Positions 14,618 to 23,108 of a DNA stretch of 39,395 nt are shown here, in pieces. A model generated the notes under the pieces. That model saw only the letters and a list, made by a program, of their open reading frames with translations, did not search any database and was not told the DNA's origin. The translations under genes were made by a program, and so were the position numbers. The stretch spans positions 1 through 39,395 of the forward strand of contig JAHEZD010000056.1 of NCBI GenBank assembly GCA_023251255.1, read 5' to 3'. Source of the DNA: Chitinophagaceae bacterium. GTDB lineage: Bacteria > Bacteroidota > Bacteroidia > Chitinophagales > Chitinophagaceae. The first letter of the stretch is position 1. Each line of letters opens with the position of its first letter.

Positions 14618-15589
14618 TCAACGATGATTTTTTATACTGATAATTTCTGCAGCAATGCTCACTGCAATTTCTTCTGGCGTTTCACTTTTTATCTGGATGC
14701 CGATAGGTGTGTAAATGTGGTCCAGTTTGGTTTCATCAATTCCTTCTTCCTTGAAATCCTCAAATAATTTTTCCATCTTCTTTTTGCTGCCCAATACGCC
14801 GATGTATTTGAATTGCTTATGCAATAGCGCTTTGATGGCAATGGTATCTGTGCGGTACCCAAAAGTCATGATGACCACATAATGATTGCTACCTGAAGGA
14901 ATAATTTGCATCAATTCGCTGTAATCATCAACAATTGTCTTCTCCTGCACAAAATTGTTCTGCCGAAAAGTGTTGAGGTTTTCCCTGTTGTCGTAGAGAT
15001 GGATATAGAAATCCATCCTGCTCATCAGTTCAGTAAATGCCAGTGCACAATGGCCTGCACCGATAACATAAAGATGGTTCTTATGTCCAGTTCTCTCATG
15101 GTACAACCAATCATTTTCCGATTGCTGCACAAAAGAAAAATCACCATCCGGAATTATTGGAGAAAACGAGATACCAGTAGGTGATAGTTCCAATGTCCCA
15201 TTTTCATTTTGTTCCAATGAGGCAATGATCTGTTGAACAGTTGCTTCATCTTCTTCCTTCGCAGGATACAATAAAATCGTTTGCTCACCACTGCAGATCA
15301 TTCCGCTTTGGTTCATTGCAACAGATTTATCATGCACCTGTTTCTTTACATCTGCCTTCTGCACTAAGCCTCTTGCCTTCAGCCTTTCCTTGGCCATCTC
15401 CACAAACTTGTGTTCCATTATACCGCCACCAATAGAACCCTGCATATCACCGCGTACATTAACTGCCATACAGAAACCCTGCCTGCCCGGGCTGCTTCCA
15501 TTGCTTTCCAGCACGTAGAGCAACATTGCAGGAATGTTTTGCTGCAAGCTGCTTCCAATTAATTGCCAAATGGGTAGTTGCTTGTTCAT
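14618..15589 (-). CDS. xdhC: XdhC-family molybdenum cofactor chaperone
   Basis: XdhC proteins bind Moco, protect it, promote its sulfuration and insert it into xanthine dehydrogenase. The start is the ATG at 15587-15589 (MNKQLPIW), giving 323 residues; the upstream open frame reads through repeat DNA. The N-terminal XdhC/CoxI domain has SSPGRQGFCMAV, GSIGGGIMEHKF and SGMICSGEQT. The C-terminal Rossmann domain has LYVIGAGHCA and VVIMTFGYRTD, then GVLGSKKK and ETPEEIAVSIAAEI. It is separated from the xdh structural genes by the MFS gene on the opposite strand, but the functional link is firm for this family. Confidence 0.92.
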   Translation of the reverse strand: MNKQLPIWQLIGSSLQQNIPAMLLYVLESNGSSPGRQGFCMAVNVRGDMQGSIGGGIMEHKFVEMAKERLKARGLVQKADVKKQVHDKSVAMNQSGMICSGEQTILLYPAKEEDEATVQQIIASLEQNENGTLELSPTGISFSPIIPDGDFSFVQQSENDWLYHERTGHKNHLYVIGAGHCALAFTELMSRMDFYIHLYDNRENLNTFRQNNFVQEKTIVDDYSELMQIIPSGSNHYVVIMTFGYRTDTIAIKALLHKQFKYIGVLGSKKKMEKLFEDFKEEGIDETKLDHIYTPIGIQIKSETPEEIAVSIAAEIISIKNHR

Positions 15590-15617
15590 TGTAACGATAA
15601 AGATATTTGATTCATTG

Positions 15618-15659
15618 TCAGGTTGAGCCTGCCTATGTGGGCGGGCAGCCTTGTCAAAG
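15618..15659. repeat. Module copy interrupted by a GGCAGG palindrome
   Basis: Read on the minus strand: CTTTGACAAG, then a 22-bp insert (15629-15650) with GCTGCCCGCC at one end and GGCAGG at the other, then CTCAACCTGACA. The insertion point is the same as in the copies at 925 and 7504. Confidence 0.65.
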
Positions 15660-15897
15660 CCTATTTGCAACGTTCGCTTTCGCAAAAAGTAAGTGAAAGA
15701 ACCATTTTACCAAAAGTCAAGAAGGGAATAGTTGCGCCATCTTGAATTTAGTGCCTTTGCACCGTGTAAAACATTTTCCGACACCCGATAATTTACTACC
15801 CCTATCTCCAACCTGAATAATTTATTTTTGCCCAATAGGCCATGTGGGAACGATAAGGGCAATTGCAATAATTGCAACTGCCATAAAACAGTACAGC

Positions 15898-17088
15898 ATG
15901 GAAACAGATATTGACATAGAACCTATAGATGAACAGCCTTTATACAGCAATCATATCGATAAACGCAAGATGCGTTTTGCGGTTTCCACCTTCTACTTCT
16001 GCCAGGGATTGTGCTTTGCCTCATGGGCCAGTAGGATACCGGACATCAAACATGCACTCCATTTAAGTGAAGCCGGTTTAGGAAGCATTTTATTGGCGTT
16101 GCCCGTGGGGCAATTGTTGACGCTGCCTTTCTCCGGAAGATTGGTGACCAAATACGGCAGTAAAGCCATTTTATCTTTTGCCATCATCCTTTATGCATTG
16201 GAGCTTACGAATCTTGGCTGGGCCACGCAAGCATGGCAATTGGCCTTGGCCCTATTTGTATTTGGCATCTGCGGAAACCTATGCAATATTGCTGTGAACA
16301 CGCAGGGTGTTGGAGCGGAGAAGATTTATACAAGACCCATCATGTCTTCTTTTCATGGTGCCTGGAGCATTGCCGGATTCACAGGTGCATTGATTGGCCT
16401 GTTGATGGTAAACCTGCACCTTACGCCACACGACCATTTCTTTATTGTGGCAGCCTTGGTTATTTTGATCACTTTTTTTGCCAAGCAATATTTGATTGCT
16501 GGCAAAACAGCAGCAGGTGAAAAGAAAAAATTTTTCTCCAGGCCAGACCCTTTACTCACGCAATTGGGCATCATTGCTTTTTGCTGCATGGCCACTGAAG
16601 GTTCCATGTTTGATTGGAGCGGTGTTTACTTCAAGGACGTGGTAAAGGCACCCGAAAAACTGGTGATTGTGGGCTATGCATCCTTTATGGTCATGATGGC
16701 CACTGGACGTTTTGTTGGTGATAAAGTGATTGCCAAACTGGGAAGGAAAAAAACCCTGCAAGTAAACGGCATCCTCATTTTTACGGGATTGATGATAGCT
16801 GTTATTCTTCCTTACATTATTACGGCAACGTTTGGCTTCTTGATCGTTGGTTTTGGTGTAAGCTGTGTGGTGCCCACTGTTTATAGTGCTGCTGGCCGCC
16901 ATCCTTCCATAGCTCCGGGAATGGCATTGGCAAAGGTTTCCAGCGTTGGTTTCCTGGGCTTTTTAATGGGCCCTCCGCTAATTGGTTATATAGCACAAAT
17001 GGCCAGCCTACGTTATTCCTATGCAGTGATTGGATTAATTGGGCTTTGCATTACAGTGATGGTGAGCAAGTTAAAGGTGATGGATTAG
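15898..17088 (+). CDS. MFS transporter, YbjJ-like
   Basis: Twelve-helix major facilitator protein of 396 residues from the ATG at 15898; an upstream in-frame ATG (15844) would add 18 residues lacking membrane character. The region LCFASWASRIPDIKHALHLS at the first helix/loop, GRLVTKYGSK after helix 2 (the MFS loop motif) and GRKKTL in the second half resemble the YbjJ-like branch. Substrate unknown. It sits between xdhC and the xdh subunits on the opposite strand, which makes a purine-related compound an attractive but unproven cargo. Confidence 0.85.
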   Translation: METDIDIEPIDEQPLYSNHIDKRKMRFAVSTFYFCQGLCFASWASRIPDIKHALHLSEAGLGSILLALPVGQLLTLPFSGRLVTKYGSKAILSFAIILYALELTNLGWATQAWQLALALFVFGICGNLCNIAVNTQGVGAEKIYTRPIMSSFHGAWSIAGFTGALIGLLMVNLHLTPHDHFFIVAALVILITFFAKQYLIAGKTAAGEKKKFFSRPDPLLTQLGIIAFCCMATEGSMFDWSGVYFKDVVKAPEKLVIVGYASFMVMMATGRFVGDKVIAKLGRKKTLQVNGILIFTGLMIAVILPYIITATFGFLIVGFGVSCVVPTVYSAAGRHPSIAPGMALAKVSSVGFLGFLMGPPLIGYIAQMASLRYSYAVIGLIGLCITVMVSKLKVMD

Positions 17089-17151
17089 GTTCCAATTACC
17101 CATCACCCAAACCATGCAAAAAATTTGCTCACTCCACAAAAATGAACCACT

Positions 17152-19401
17152 TTACTTGCTGTACAATCCCATCAACAGTTTTTCTGCAGTCATGGGTGCA
17201 TCGAAAGCAAGTTTTGCATTTGGGTTAAAAGCCTTAATGGCATTATGCAGGGCAAAGTAGGCACCAATGCCATACATGAGCGGGGGTTCGCCCACTGCCT
17301 TGCTTTTGAAGATGGCCAAATTGTCCTTATCAGTATCCAGAAACTCAATGGTTATTTCTTTGGGTACACTGTAAATATCCGGTACTTTATAGGTGGAGAG
17401 TGCGTTACTGCGAAGCTTGCCCTCTTTGTCATAAATGATTTCTTCCAATGTCATCCAACCAATGCCCTGTACAATACCGCCTTCAATTTGGCCGAGGTCG
17501 ATGGCTTTGTTCATGCTGCTACCAAAGTCGTGTACCACTTTCACACTATCTATTTCATAAGTTCCCCTAAGGCAATCAACGGTGGTGGTTATAATAGCGG
17601 TGCCATATACATGGTAAGCAAATGGGTGACCTTTTTCCTTGGTTTTATCGTAATGGATCTCTGGTGTGGCATAATGTGCATGTTCTGACAGGCTTACCCG
17701 TTTCATGAATGCCCAAGCAATCACCTGCAGCCAAGTTGTTTCTGTTTTTTGTGCATCCACAAAAACAAACTCGTCTTTCAGTTCAATCCTGTCAACACTG
17801 ATGGTGAGCTCATTACTGGCTACTTGTTTCAACCTTTCCAAAATGGCATTGCAGGCAATAAGTGTAGCCTTGCCATTCAAATCGGCCGTGGCACTGGCCG
17901 CACTGGGCGATGTGTTGGCAATGCGGTAGGTATTGGTGCTGTTTACTTTTACTTTGGCTGGGTCGATGGAAAATGTTTTAGCAGCCACCTGCAAAATTTT
18001 TGTGTTGACGCCCTGGCCCATTTCCACAGCACCTGTACTCACAACTACACTACCATCACTGTACACATGCACCAAGCTCCTGGCATTGTTCATCATGGTA
18101 TTGGTGAAGGAAATACCAAAGCAAATGGGCATTAGGGCAACCCCTTTTTTATACTGCTTGTTGGTAGCATTAAAATCAGTCACCTGTTTTTTCACCTGTT
18201 CAATATTGTACAGTTCATCTGCTTTGTTCCAGCATTCATTGGCTTCGCTCACTACTTTTTGCCCATAAGGTAATTCATCGTTGGTGACCAATAAATTCCT
18301 CTGCTGAATAACGCTTGCATCCACATTCAAAGCTTCAGCAGCTTTTGTAATGGCAGCTTCCATTACGAACATGCCCTGTGGGCCACCAAAGCCCCTGAAT
18401 GCCGTATTTGGAGGAAGATGTGTTCTGCAGCTATAAGCTGTGGCCCTAACATTGGGCACATAATAGCTATTGGTACAATGGAACAATGTACGCTCCAAAA
18501 TAGCAGGCGATAAATCCGCAGCGGCGCCGGCGTTTTGATAGAAGCTGGCTTCGTAAGCAATCATATTCAAATCCTTATCCAAGCCAATTTTAAAATCAGT
18601 GGAGTATGGATGACGCTTGCCTGTCATACGCATGTCTTCCATACGGTGCAAGGAATACTTTACAGGGCGTTTGAGTTTTTGCGTAGCCATGGCGCAGAGC
18701 GCAGCCCAAGTATTTGCTTGGTCCTCCTTGCCGCCAAAGCCACCACCCAAACGGGTTACATCTACTTCAATCTGGTGCATGGGCAGTCCAGTCACTTTGC
18801 TCACAGCACGTTGTACAGCAGTAGGTCCCTGTGTGGAAGAATATACTTTGATGCTGCCATTTTCCGCAGGCACTGTGTAAGCCCCTTGCGTCTCTATATA
18901 AAGATGTTCCTGCCCGTTGGTATCTACAACACCTTCAAAAATATGTTCGCAGGTTGACCATGCTCCGTCCACATCGCCCATATTGAACTTTCTTGGGGGC
19001 ACGATCAAATCTCCTTTTGCAAAAGCTACCCTTGGGTCCGTAATGACTTCCAAAGGTTCTATCTCCACTTTTATTTTTTTTACGGCAGCCCTTGCGGCTT
19101 CATCTGTTTCTGCCACCACCAATGCAATGGGCATACCGCAGAAATGCACATGCCCATCAGCCAATAGGGGTTCATCTGGAACAATGCCGCCAATTTGGTT
19201 TTGTCCAACAATATCTTCATGCGTAAACACATGCACCACACCATGCATCTGCAAGGCACCGCTAACATCCAGGCTCAATATTTTTCCATGGGCTATGGCA
19301 CTATCGAAACAGGCGGCATACAAAGTTCCATGCTGCACATTGATATCATCCAAGTAAATGGACTCGCCTCTAAGATGTGTATTGCTGTCTATGTTTTGCA
19401 T
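17152..19401 (-). CDS. xdhB: Xanthine dehydrogenase, molybdopterin-binding subunit
   Basis: Catalytic subunit that hydroxylates hypoxanthine and xanthine; 749 residues, full length. The Moco-binding loop RLGGGFGGKEDQ lies at 217-228. The substrate-contacting glutamate (bovine E802 equivalent) is E255 in RMEDMRMTGKRHP, the purine-contacting arginine (bovine R880) is R336 in NTAFRGFGGPQG, and the catalytic base glutamate (bovine E1261) is E705 in KAVGEPPLMYG. All three being present argues for true xanthine dehydrogenase rather than another aldehyde-oxidase family enzyme. It follows xdhA by 87 bp on the same strand and converges on the MFS gene. Cofactor insertion presumably needs xdhC nearby. 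Confidence 0.95.
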   Translation of the reverse strand: MQNIDSNTHLRGESIYLDDINVQHGTLYAACFDSAIAHGKILSLDVSGALQMHGVVHVFTHEDIVGQNQIGGIVPDEPLLADGHVHFCGMPIALVVAETDEAARAAVKKIKVEIEPLEVITDPRVAFAKGDLIVPPRKFNMGDVDGAWSTCEHIFEGVVDTNGQEHLYIETQGAYTVPAENGSIKVYSSTQGPTAVQRAVSKVTGLPMHQIEVDVTRLGGGFGGKEDQANTWAALCAMATQKLKRPVKYSLHRMEDMRMTGKRHPYSTDFKIGLDKDLNMIAYEASFYQNAGAAADLSPAILERTLFHCTNSYYVPNVRATAYSCRTHLPPNTAFRGFGGPQGMFVMEAAITKAAEALNVDASVIQQRNLLVTNDELPYGQKVVSEANECWNKADELYNIEQVKKQVTDFNATNKQYKKGVALMPICFGISFTNTMMNNARSLVHVYSDGSVVVSTGAVEMGQGVNTKILQVAAKTFSIDPAKVKVNSTNTYRIANTSPSAASATADLNGKATLIACNAILERLKQVASNELTISVDRIELKDEFVFVDAQKTETTWLQVIAWAFMKRVSLSEHAHYATPEIHYDKTKEKGHPFAYHVYGTAIITTTVDCLRGTYEIDSVKVVHDFGSSMNKAIDLGQIEGGIVQGIGWMTLEEIIYDKEGKLRSNALSTYKVPDIYSVPKEITIEFLDTDKDNLAIFKSKAVGEPPLMYGIGAYFALHNAIKAFNPNAKLAFDAPMTAEKLLMGLYSK

Positions 19402-19488
19402 AATTGTTTGTACTTATAGCTAGCCTGTACTAAATTCCAGCGGCATTGCATAATGGTAAAGTCAGGGTTCATTATACGATTGAAACTT

Positions 19489-20904
19489 TTATTGAGCAAG
19501 CAATTGTTCCACCTTCAATTCGGGAAACAGTTTCGTGAAATGTGCCTTTATCAATTGTCCAAGCAATAATCTTTTATATGCCTCTGTTCCCCTTGCATCA
19601 CTAATAGGTGATACTTCTGTTTGTGCCACTTCTATCGTTTCTTGAACCAATGCTTCACTAATCGTTTTTCCTTTTAAGAACGCTGAAGCCTTTTGCAAGT
19701 AGGTTGGCACAGGGCCAACACCTCCTGCTGAAACGCCTGCATCCATAATAATACCATCAACTATATTCAAGTTGATGGCCGTGTTTACAGAAGCAATGTC
19801 CAAGTGTGTTCTTTTGCACACTTTTTCAAAGTTGAACCTGGTTTTGGTTGTTGGCAATTCAAAGCTTATCTGTTCAATAAACTCCATTGGCTGCTTATCC
19901 AATTGCTTATAGCCTTTGTAAAATTGACGAAGGGCGATTTCCCTTTTGTTTGTTCCATCACTCAAAACAAGTTGCGCATCCAATGCCAAAAAGAAAATGG
20001 TGAAATCGCCAATAGGCGAAGCGTTCACAAAATTGCCAGCAATGGTCGCAATGTTCCTGATAGGCGTGGATGAAACAAGTTTTATGTATTTCTTCAAATC
20101 GGGGAAATGCTTTTGCATGATTGTACTTTCAGCCAAATCCGTAACAGTTACTGCTGATCCAATGGTGCATTTGGTTCCTTCTTGAAAAATACCATTCAAT
20201 TCGTTTTTTTGAATTAATAGATCAACAGCGGCATACACCATTTCTTCATGCTTCTGCACATACAGGTCCGTTCCTCCACCAACAAAACGAACAGGTGTTA
20301 AATGCTGACGGATTCTACTTTCCTGATTAAGCAGCTCAATCAATTTTTCTTTTATCCCTGTAAAATATTCAGGCAATATTTTTTGTTTGGAAACAAACAC
20401 CGTTGGCTCTTCCTCAATTCTTTGCTGCATAATGGCAGCCACTTTTGCGGCTGCACGTTCAATGGATTTATAACCGGTACAGCGGCAGATATTTCCATCA
20501 ATGGAGGCAATGGCATTTTCATAAGTTGGTTCCTTCCCGTTCAAACAAAAACCTGCAAGGCTCATTACAAAACCCGGGGTGCAGAAACCGCACTGAGTAG
20601 CACTTTCTTCTTTCATAGCTTGCTGAACAGGATTCAATTCATCTTGAAAGTTGATTCCTTCAACAGTAACGATATGTTTTCCATTGGCGTTGCCAATAGG
20701 TGTAAGACAGGATGTAGCAGAACGGTACCTTAATTCGCCGCTAACCATTTCACCTACCAAAACGGTGCATGCTCCACAATCCCCCTCACGGCAACCTATT
20801 TTCGTTCCTGTTAAGTGTTCATGGTAACGAATGAAATCCAATAGCAGCATCCCAGCAGGCTTTGCTGTCTCTATAATTTTTTGATTGAGTATAAAACGTA
20901 TCAA
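19489..20904 (-). CDS. xdhA: Xanthine dehydrogenase, 2Fe-2S and FAD subunit
   Basis: Electron-transfer subunit of 471 residues. The plant-type ferredoxin cluster ligands are C38, C43, C46 (KIGCREGDCGACTV) and C66; the second cluster uses C105 and C108 (QCGFCTPG) with C140 and C142 (NICRCTGY). The FAD domain follows (about 195-365; FVGGGTDLYVQKHE, TIAGNFVNASPIGD), then the CO-dehydrogenase flavoprotein C-terminal domain. There is no ATG near the expected N-terminus: the start appears to be TTG at 20902-20904, since the next in-frame ATG (Met19) would cut into the ferredoxin domain and an in-frame stop lies just upstream. It is divergent from the membrane gene at 20957, with 52 bp between. Confidence 0.95.
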   Translation of the reverse strand: MIRFILNQKIIETAKPAGMLLLDFIRYHEHLTGTKIGCREGDCGACTVLVGEMVSGELRYRSATSCLTPIGNANGKHIVTVEGINFQDELNPVQQAMKEESATQCGFCTPGFVMSLAGFCLNGKEPTYENAIASIDGNICRCTGYKSIERAAAKVAAIMQQRIEEEPTVFVSKQKILPEYFTGIKEKLIELLNQESRIRQHLTPVRFVGGGTDLYVQKHEEMVYAAVDLLIQKNELNGIFQEGTKCTIGSAVTVTDLAESTIMQKHFPDLKKYIKLVSSTPIRNIATIAGNFVNASPIGDFTIFFLALDAQLVLSDGTNKREIALRQFYKGYKQLDKQPMEFIEQISFELPTTKTRFNFEKVCKRTHLDIASVNTAINLNIVDGIIMDAGVSAGGVGPVPTYLQKASAFLKGKTISEALVQETIEVAQTEVSPISDARGTEAYKRLLLGQLIKAHFTKLFPELKVEQLLAQ

Positions 20905-20956
20905 GTTATCTTTCGTTTTTTAAGAAGTAATCACTAAAGTTAGGAGAAATACATCA

Positions 20957-21964
20957 ATGAATCAAGCAACACAAAACACCAATTCCATTTATTATCGGCT
21001 CATTGCCTTATGGATTTTATGTGAAGCCATGCTTGGCGGAATCATTCATGGGTTCAAATTGCCCATTAGTGGCTTGTTTGTTGGTGGTGCTGCGGTTATC
21101 ATTATTTCATTGATTGGTTATTATGTTCCAGCAAAAGGCAGCATCCTTAAGGCTACCATTATCGTGGCCGTTTTTAAAATGATGTTGAGCCCGCATAGCC
21201 CACCACCTGCATATATTGCAGTGTTCTTTCAAGGGCTACTGGGCGAGCTGCTTTTCATGAATAAAAGATGGTTCAGGTTATCTTGCTTCCTATTGGCTGT
21301 TTTAGCGTTGGTGGAGTCTGCCATACAACGGATTTTGGTATTGACCATTTTATATGGCACTACCTTCTGGAAAGCGGTTGACCAATTCTTGAGCAAGCTG
21401 ACAGAAGAAAAAACAATCACCAGTTACAGCTTCTACTTCGCAACAGGTTATATCATTATCCATGTAATCGCAGGCATTTTAATTGGGTGGTTTGCGGGTC
21501 TGCTACCTAAAAAAATCGGCTTGTGGAAAGAAGGTACAGTGATCATTCCACCACCAATTGAAGTTTCAATGGAAACATCATTCCCAAAGAAAAAAAGAAA
21601 AAAACTAAAAACCAGCTTGCTGGCTGTATGGATTGTTTTAATTGCGCTGTACATTCAATCTGTAGTGCCTATTGGCAAACCCATTCTGTCTTCCAACGAT
21701 ACCTTACATGTTTTCATAAGAAGCGTTTTAATTGTATTGGGATGGTATTTATTACTTAGTCCTTTTGTAAGTAAGCTATTGCAAAACTGGTTAAGGAAAA
21801 AGCAGCAACAAGAACAGCCTACCATAAAAGAAGTGGGCTATGTTATGCCTTCTGTGAAATATTTGGTACAGCAAAGTTGGTTGCTGTCTACTTCCAACAA
21901 AGGATTCAGTCGGTTCAAATTATTTTGCAGGATTCTTACTGTAAATATTGTTCATGCAGCATAA
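20957..21964 (+). CDS. Polytopic membrane protein of the xdh locus
   Basis: This 335-residue protein has about six membrane helices in the first 190 residues and two more near 230-290, separated by a very basic segment (PKKKRKKLK). The first half (GGIIHGFKLPISGLFVGGAAV, VFKMMLSPHSPPPAYIAVFFQGLLGEL) has the glycine-rich small-helix character of ECF-transporter substrate-binding subunits, but I cannot confirm membership. It overlaps the THEP1-like NTPase by 11 nt, so the two are translationally linked. It diverges from xdhA over 52 bp. An AGGAG-like purine stretch (20942-20946) precedes the ATG. A role in transport of purine, molybdate or cofactor is inference. Confidence 0.7.
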   Translation: MNQATQNTNSIYYRLIALWILCEAMLGGIIHGFKLPISGLFVGGAAVIIISLIGYYVPAKGSILKATIIVAVFKMMLSPHSPPPAYIAVFFQGLLGELLFMNKRWFRLSCFLLAVLALVESAIQRILVLTILYGTTFWKAVDQFLSKLTEEKTITSYSFYFATGYIIIHVIAGILIGWFAGLLPKKIGLWKEGTVIIPPPIEVSMETSFPKKKRKKLKTSLLAVWIVLIALYIQSVVPIGKPILSSNDTLHVFIRSVLIVLGWYLLLSPFVSKLLQNWLRKKQQQEQPTIKEVGYVMPSVKYLVQQSWLLSTSNKGFSRFKLFCRILTVNIVHAA

Positions 21965-22421
21965 AGTGTATATACTCACTGGGGTTATTCAGACCGGTAA
22001 GACAACATCATTGATGCAATGGTGTGAAAGCAAAGAGCATGTGCAAGGTATCCTTACTCCAGTTATTGATGGCAAAAGAATGTTCAAGGATATCGCTGCA
22101 AAAGAAATGTTTGCCATGGAGGCAGGTGAAAGAGAAACGAATGTATTGAAGGTTGGCCGCTTTATTTTTAGTGTACCTGCTTTCTCGAAAGCAGAACAAA
22201 TAATCAATGGTTCAACAAACTACAGCTATTTAATTATTGACGAAGTTGGCCCGCTTGAATTAAGGCGGGAAGGTTTGTTTGCTGCTGTTCACCAGGCTTT
22301 GCAAAATCAAACCAGCCCTATCATTTTAGTAGTAAGGGAAGGCCTGGTCGATAAAACAACTGCGTTTTTCAACATCAAGGACCCAATCATCATTACTAAA
22401 ACAGCTTTGGGGCTTCTATAA
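21954..22421 (+). CDS. THEP1-like nucleoside-triphosphatase
   Basis: This 155-residue P-loop NTPase starts at the ATG at 21954 (TTG at 21948 is less likely). The Walker A is TGVIQTGKTTS (G10-T17 region) and the Walker B is LIIDEVGPLEL (D96, E97). The intermediate GILTPVIDGKRMFKDI and VGRFIFS blocks match the order in THEP1 proteins, which hydrolyse several NTPs in vitro and have no settled physiological role. The size is normal, or slightly short, for the family. It overlaps the preceding membrane gene by 11 nt and the convergent MOSC gene by 26 nt. In this molybdoenzyme setting it may supply GTP- or ATP-driven cofactor handling (inference). Confidence 0.8.
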   Translation: MQHKVYILTGVIQTGKTTSLMQWCESKEHVQGILTPVIDGKRMFKDIAAKEMFAMEAGERETNVLKVGRFIFSVPAFSKAEQIINGSTNYSYLIIDEVGPLELRREGLFAAVHQALQNQTSPIILVVREGLVDKTTAFFNIKDPIIITKTALGLL

Positions 22422-23046
22422 ATTCTTCCAGGTTCTTCTTCAATGATGTTGGTAGGTAGGGAATAGCCAAAATCTGTTTCAATTGCTCCTGATTGTACCC
22501 ATAGCTGTTATGGCAATCAACAATATCTGCAACGGTAATATTGTAAGGAGATGTTTCAAGCAATTCAATTGCATTACCGGCTTCTATTGTACCCTCCTCT
22601 ATCACTTTGAAATAGATGCCATTCCTTTTTTGTTGGGTAAACAATTTAACCATGGAAGAATCATTGAAACGCATGTTCAGCTTCATGCAAGGAAACCTGG
22701 GTTGCATTACTTGCAACTTGGCCGTACCAATTTGATAAATATTGCCAATCCTTGCTGCACTGTCCAGCAGGCCTTCTGTGGTAAGGTTCTCACCAAACAT
22801 GCCGAAGCTCCAGTCATCCCTTGGCAGTATCCTTTTCCAGTGTTCATAATGTGCAATATCGTAAGCATATACAGCTTTCGTTTCACCACCATGAAAGCGG
22901 GGGTCGGCCTGCTCGTCGCCACCAATCGTTAAATAATAAACTGGAAGCGGTTCATTAACTGGCGTTTTAAAGAAAGCTGTCTTGGTGAATTTGTTCTTCC
23001 ATTTAATGGTTTGTGTTTTGCCAATGTTGAGGGAGAGCACTTTCAT
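22396..23046 (-). CDS. MOSC domain protein, YiiM-like
   Basis: The start is ATG at 23044-23046 (a preceding GTG codon is ignored), giving 216 residues. The MOSC domain (about 40-165) has RFHGGETKAVYAYD, SFGMFGENLTTEGLLD and the cysteine in PRFPCMKLN that in this family contacts the molybdenum cofactor or sulfur. A C-terminal helical domain (about 175-215), the 3-alpha domain of YiiM proteins, follows. Relatives reduce N-hydroxylated purine analogues such as 6-hydroxylaminopurine, a Moco-dependent activity. Proximity to xanthine dehydrogenase and XdhC supports a molybdenum-cofactor role. It is convergent with the NTPase, with overlapping 3' ends. Confidence 0.9.
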   Translation of the reverse strand: MKVLSLNIGKTQTIKWKNKFTKTAFFKTPVNEPLPVYYLTIGGDEQADPRFHGGETKAVYAYDIAHYEHWKRILPRDDWSFGMFGENLTTEGLLDSAARIGNIYQIGTAKLQVMQPRFPCMKLNMRFNDSSMVKLFTQQKRNGIYFKVIEEGTIEAGNAIELLETSPYNITVADIVDCHNSYGYNQEQLKQILAIPYLPTSLKKNLEEFIEAPKLF

Positions 23047-23052
23047 CACACT

Positions 23053-23085
23053 AAAATAAAAAAGTCCTGCGATATCGCAGGACTT
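23053..23085 (-). terminator. Rho-independent terminator of nfu
   Basis: A perfect 24-bp palindrome (23062-23085, centred on GCGATATCGC) with an A-rich left flank that becomes a T-run on the minus strand. It lies 23 bp after the nfu stop and just before the MOSC start. Confidence 0.85.
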
Positions 23086-23108
23086 CTCAAAATATCACTC
23101 ATAAAAAA

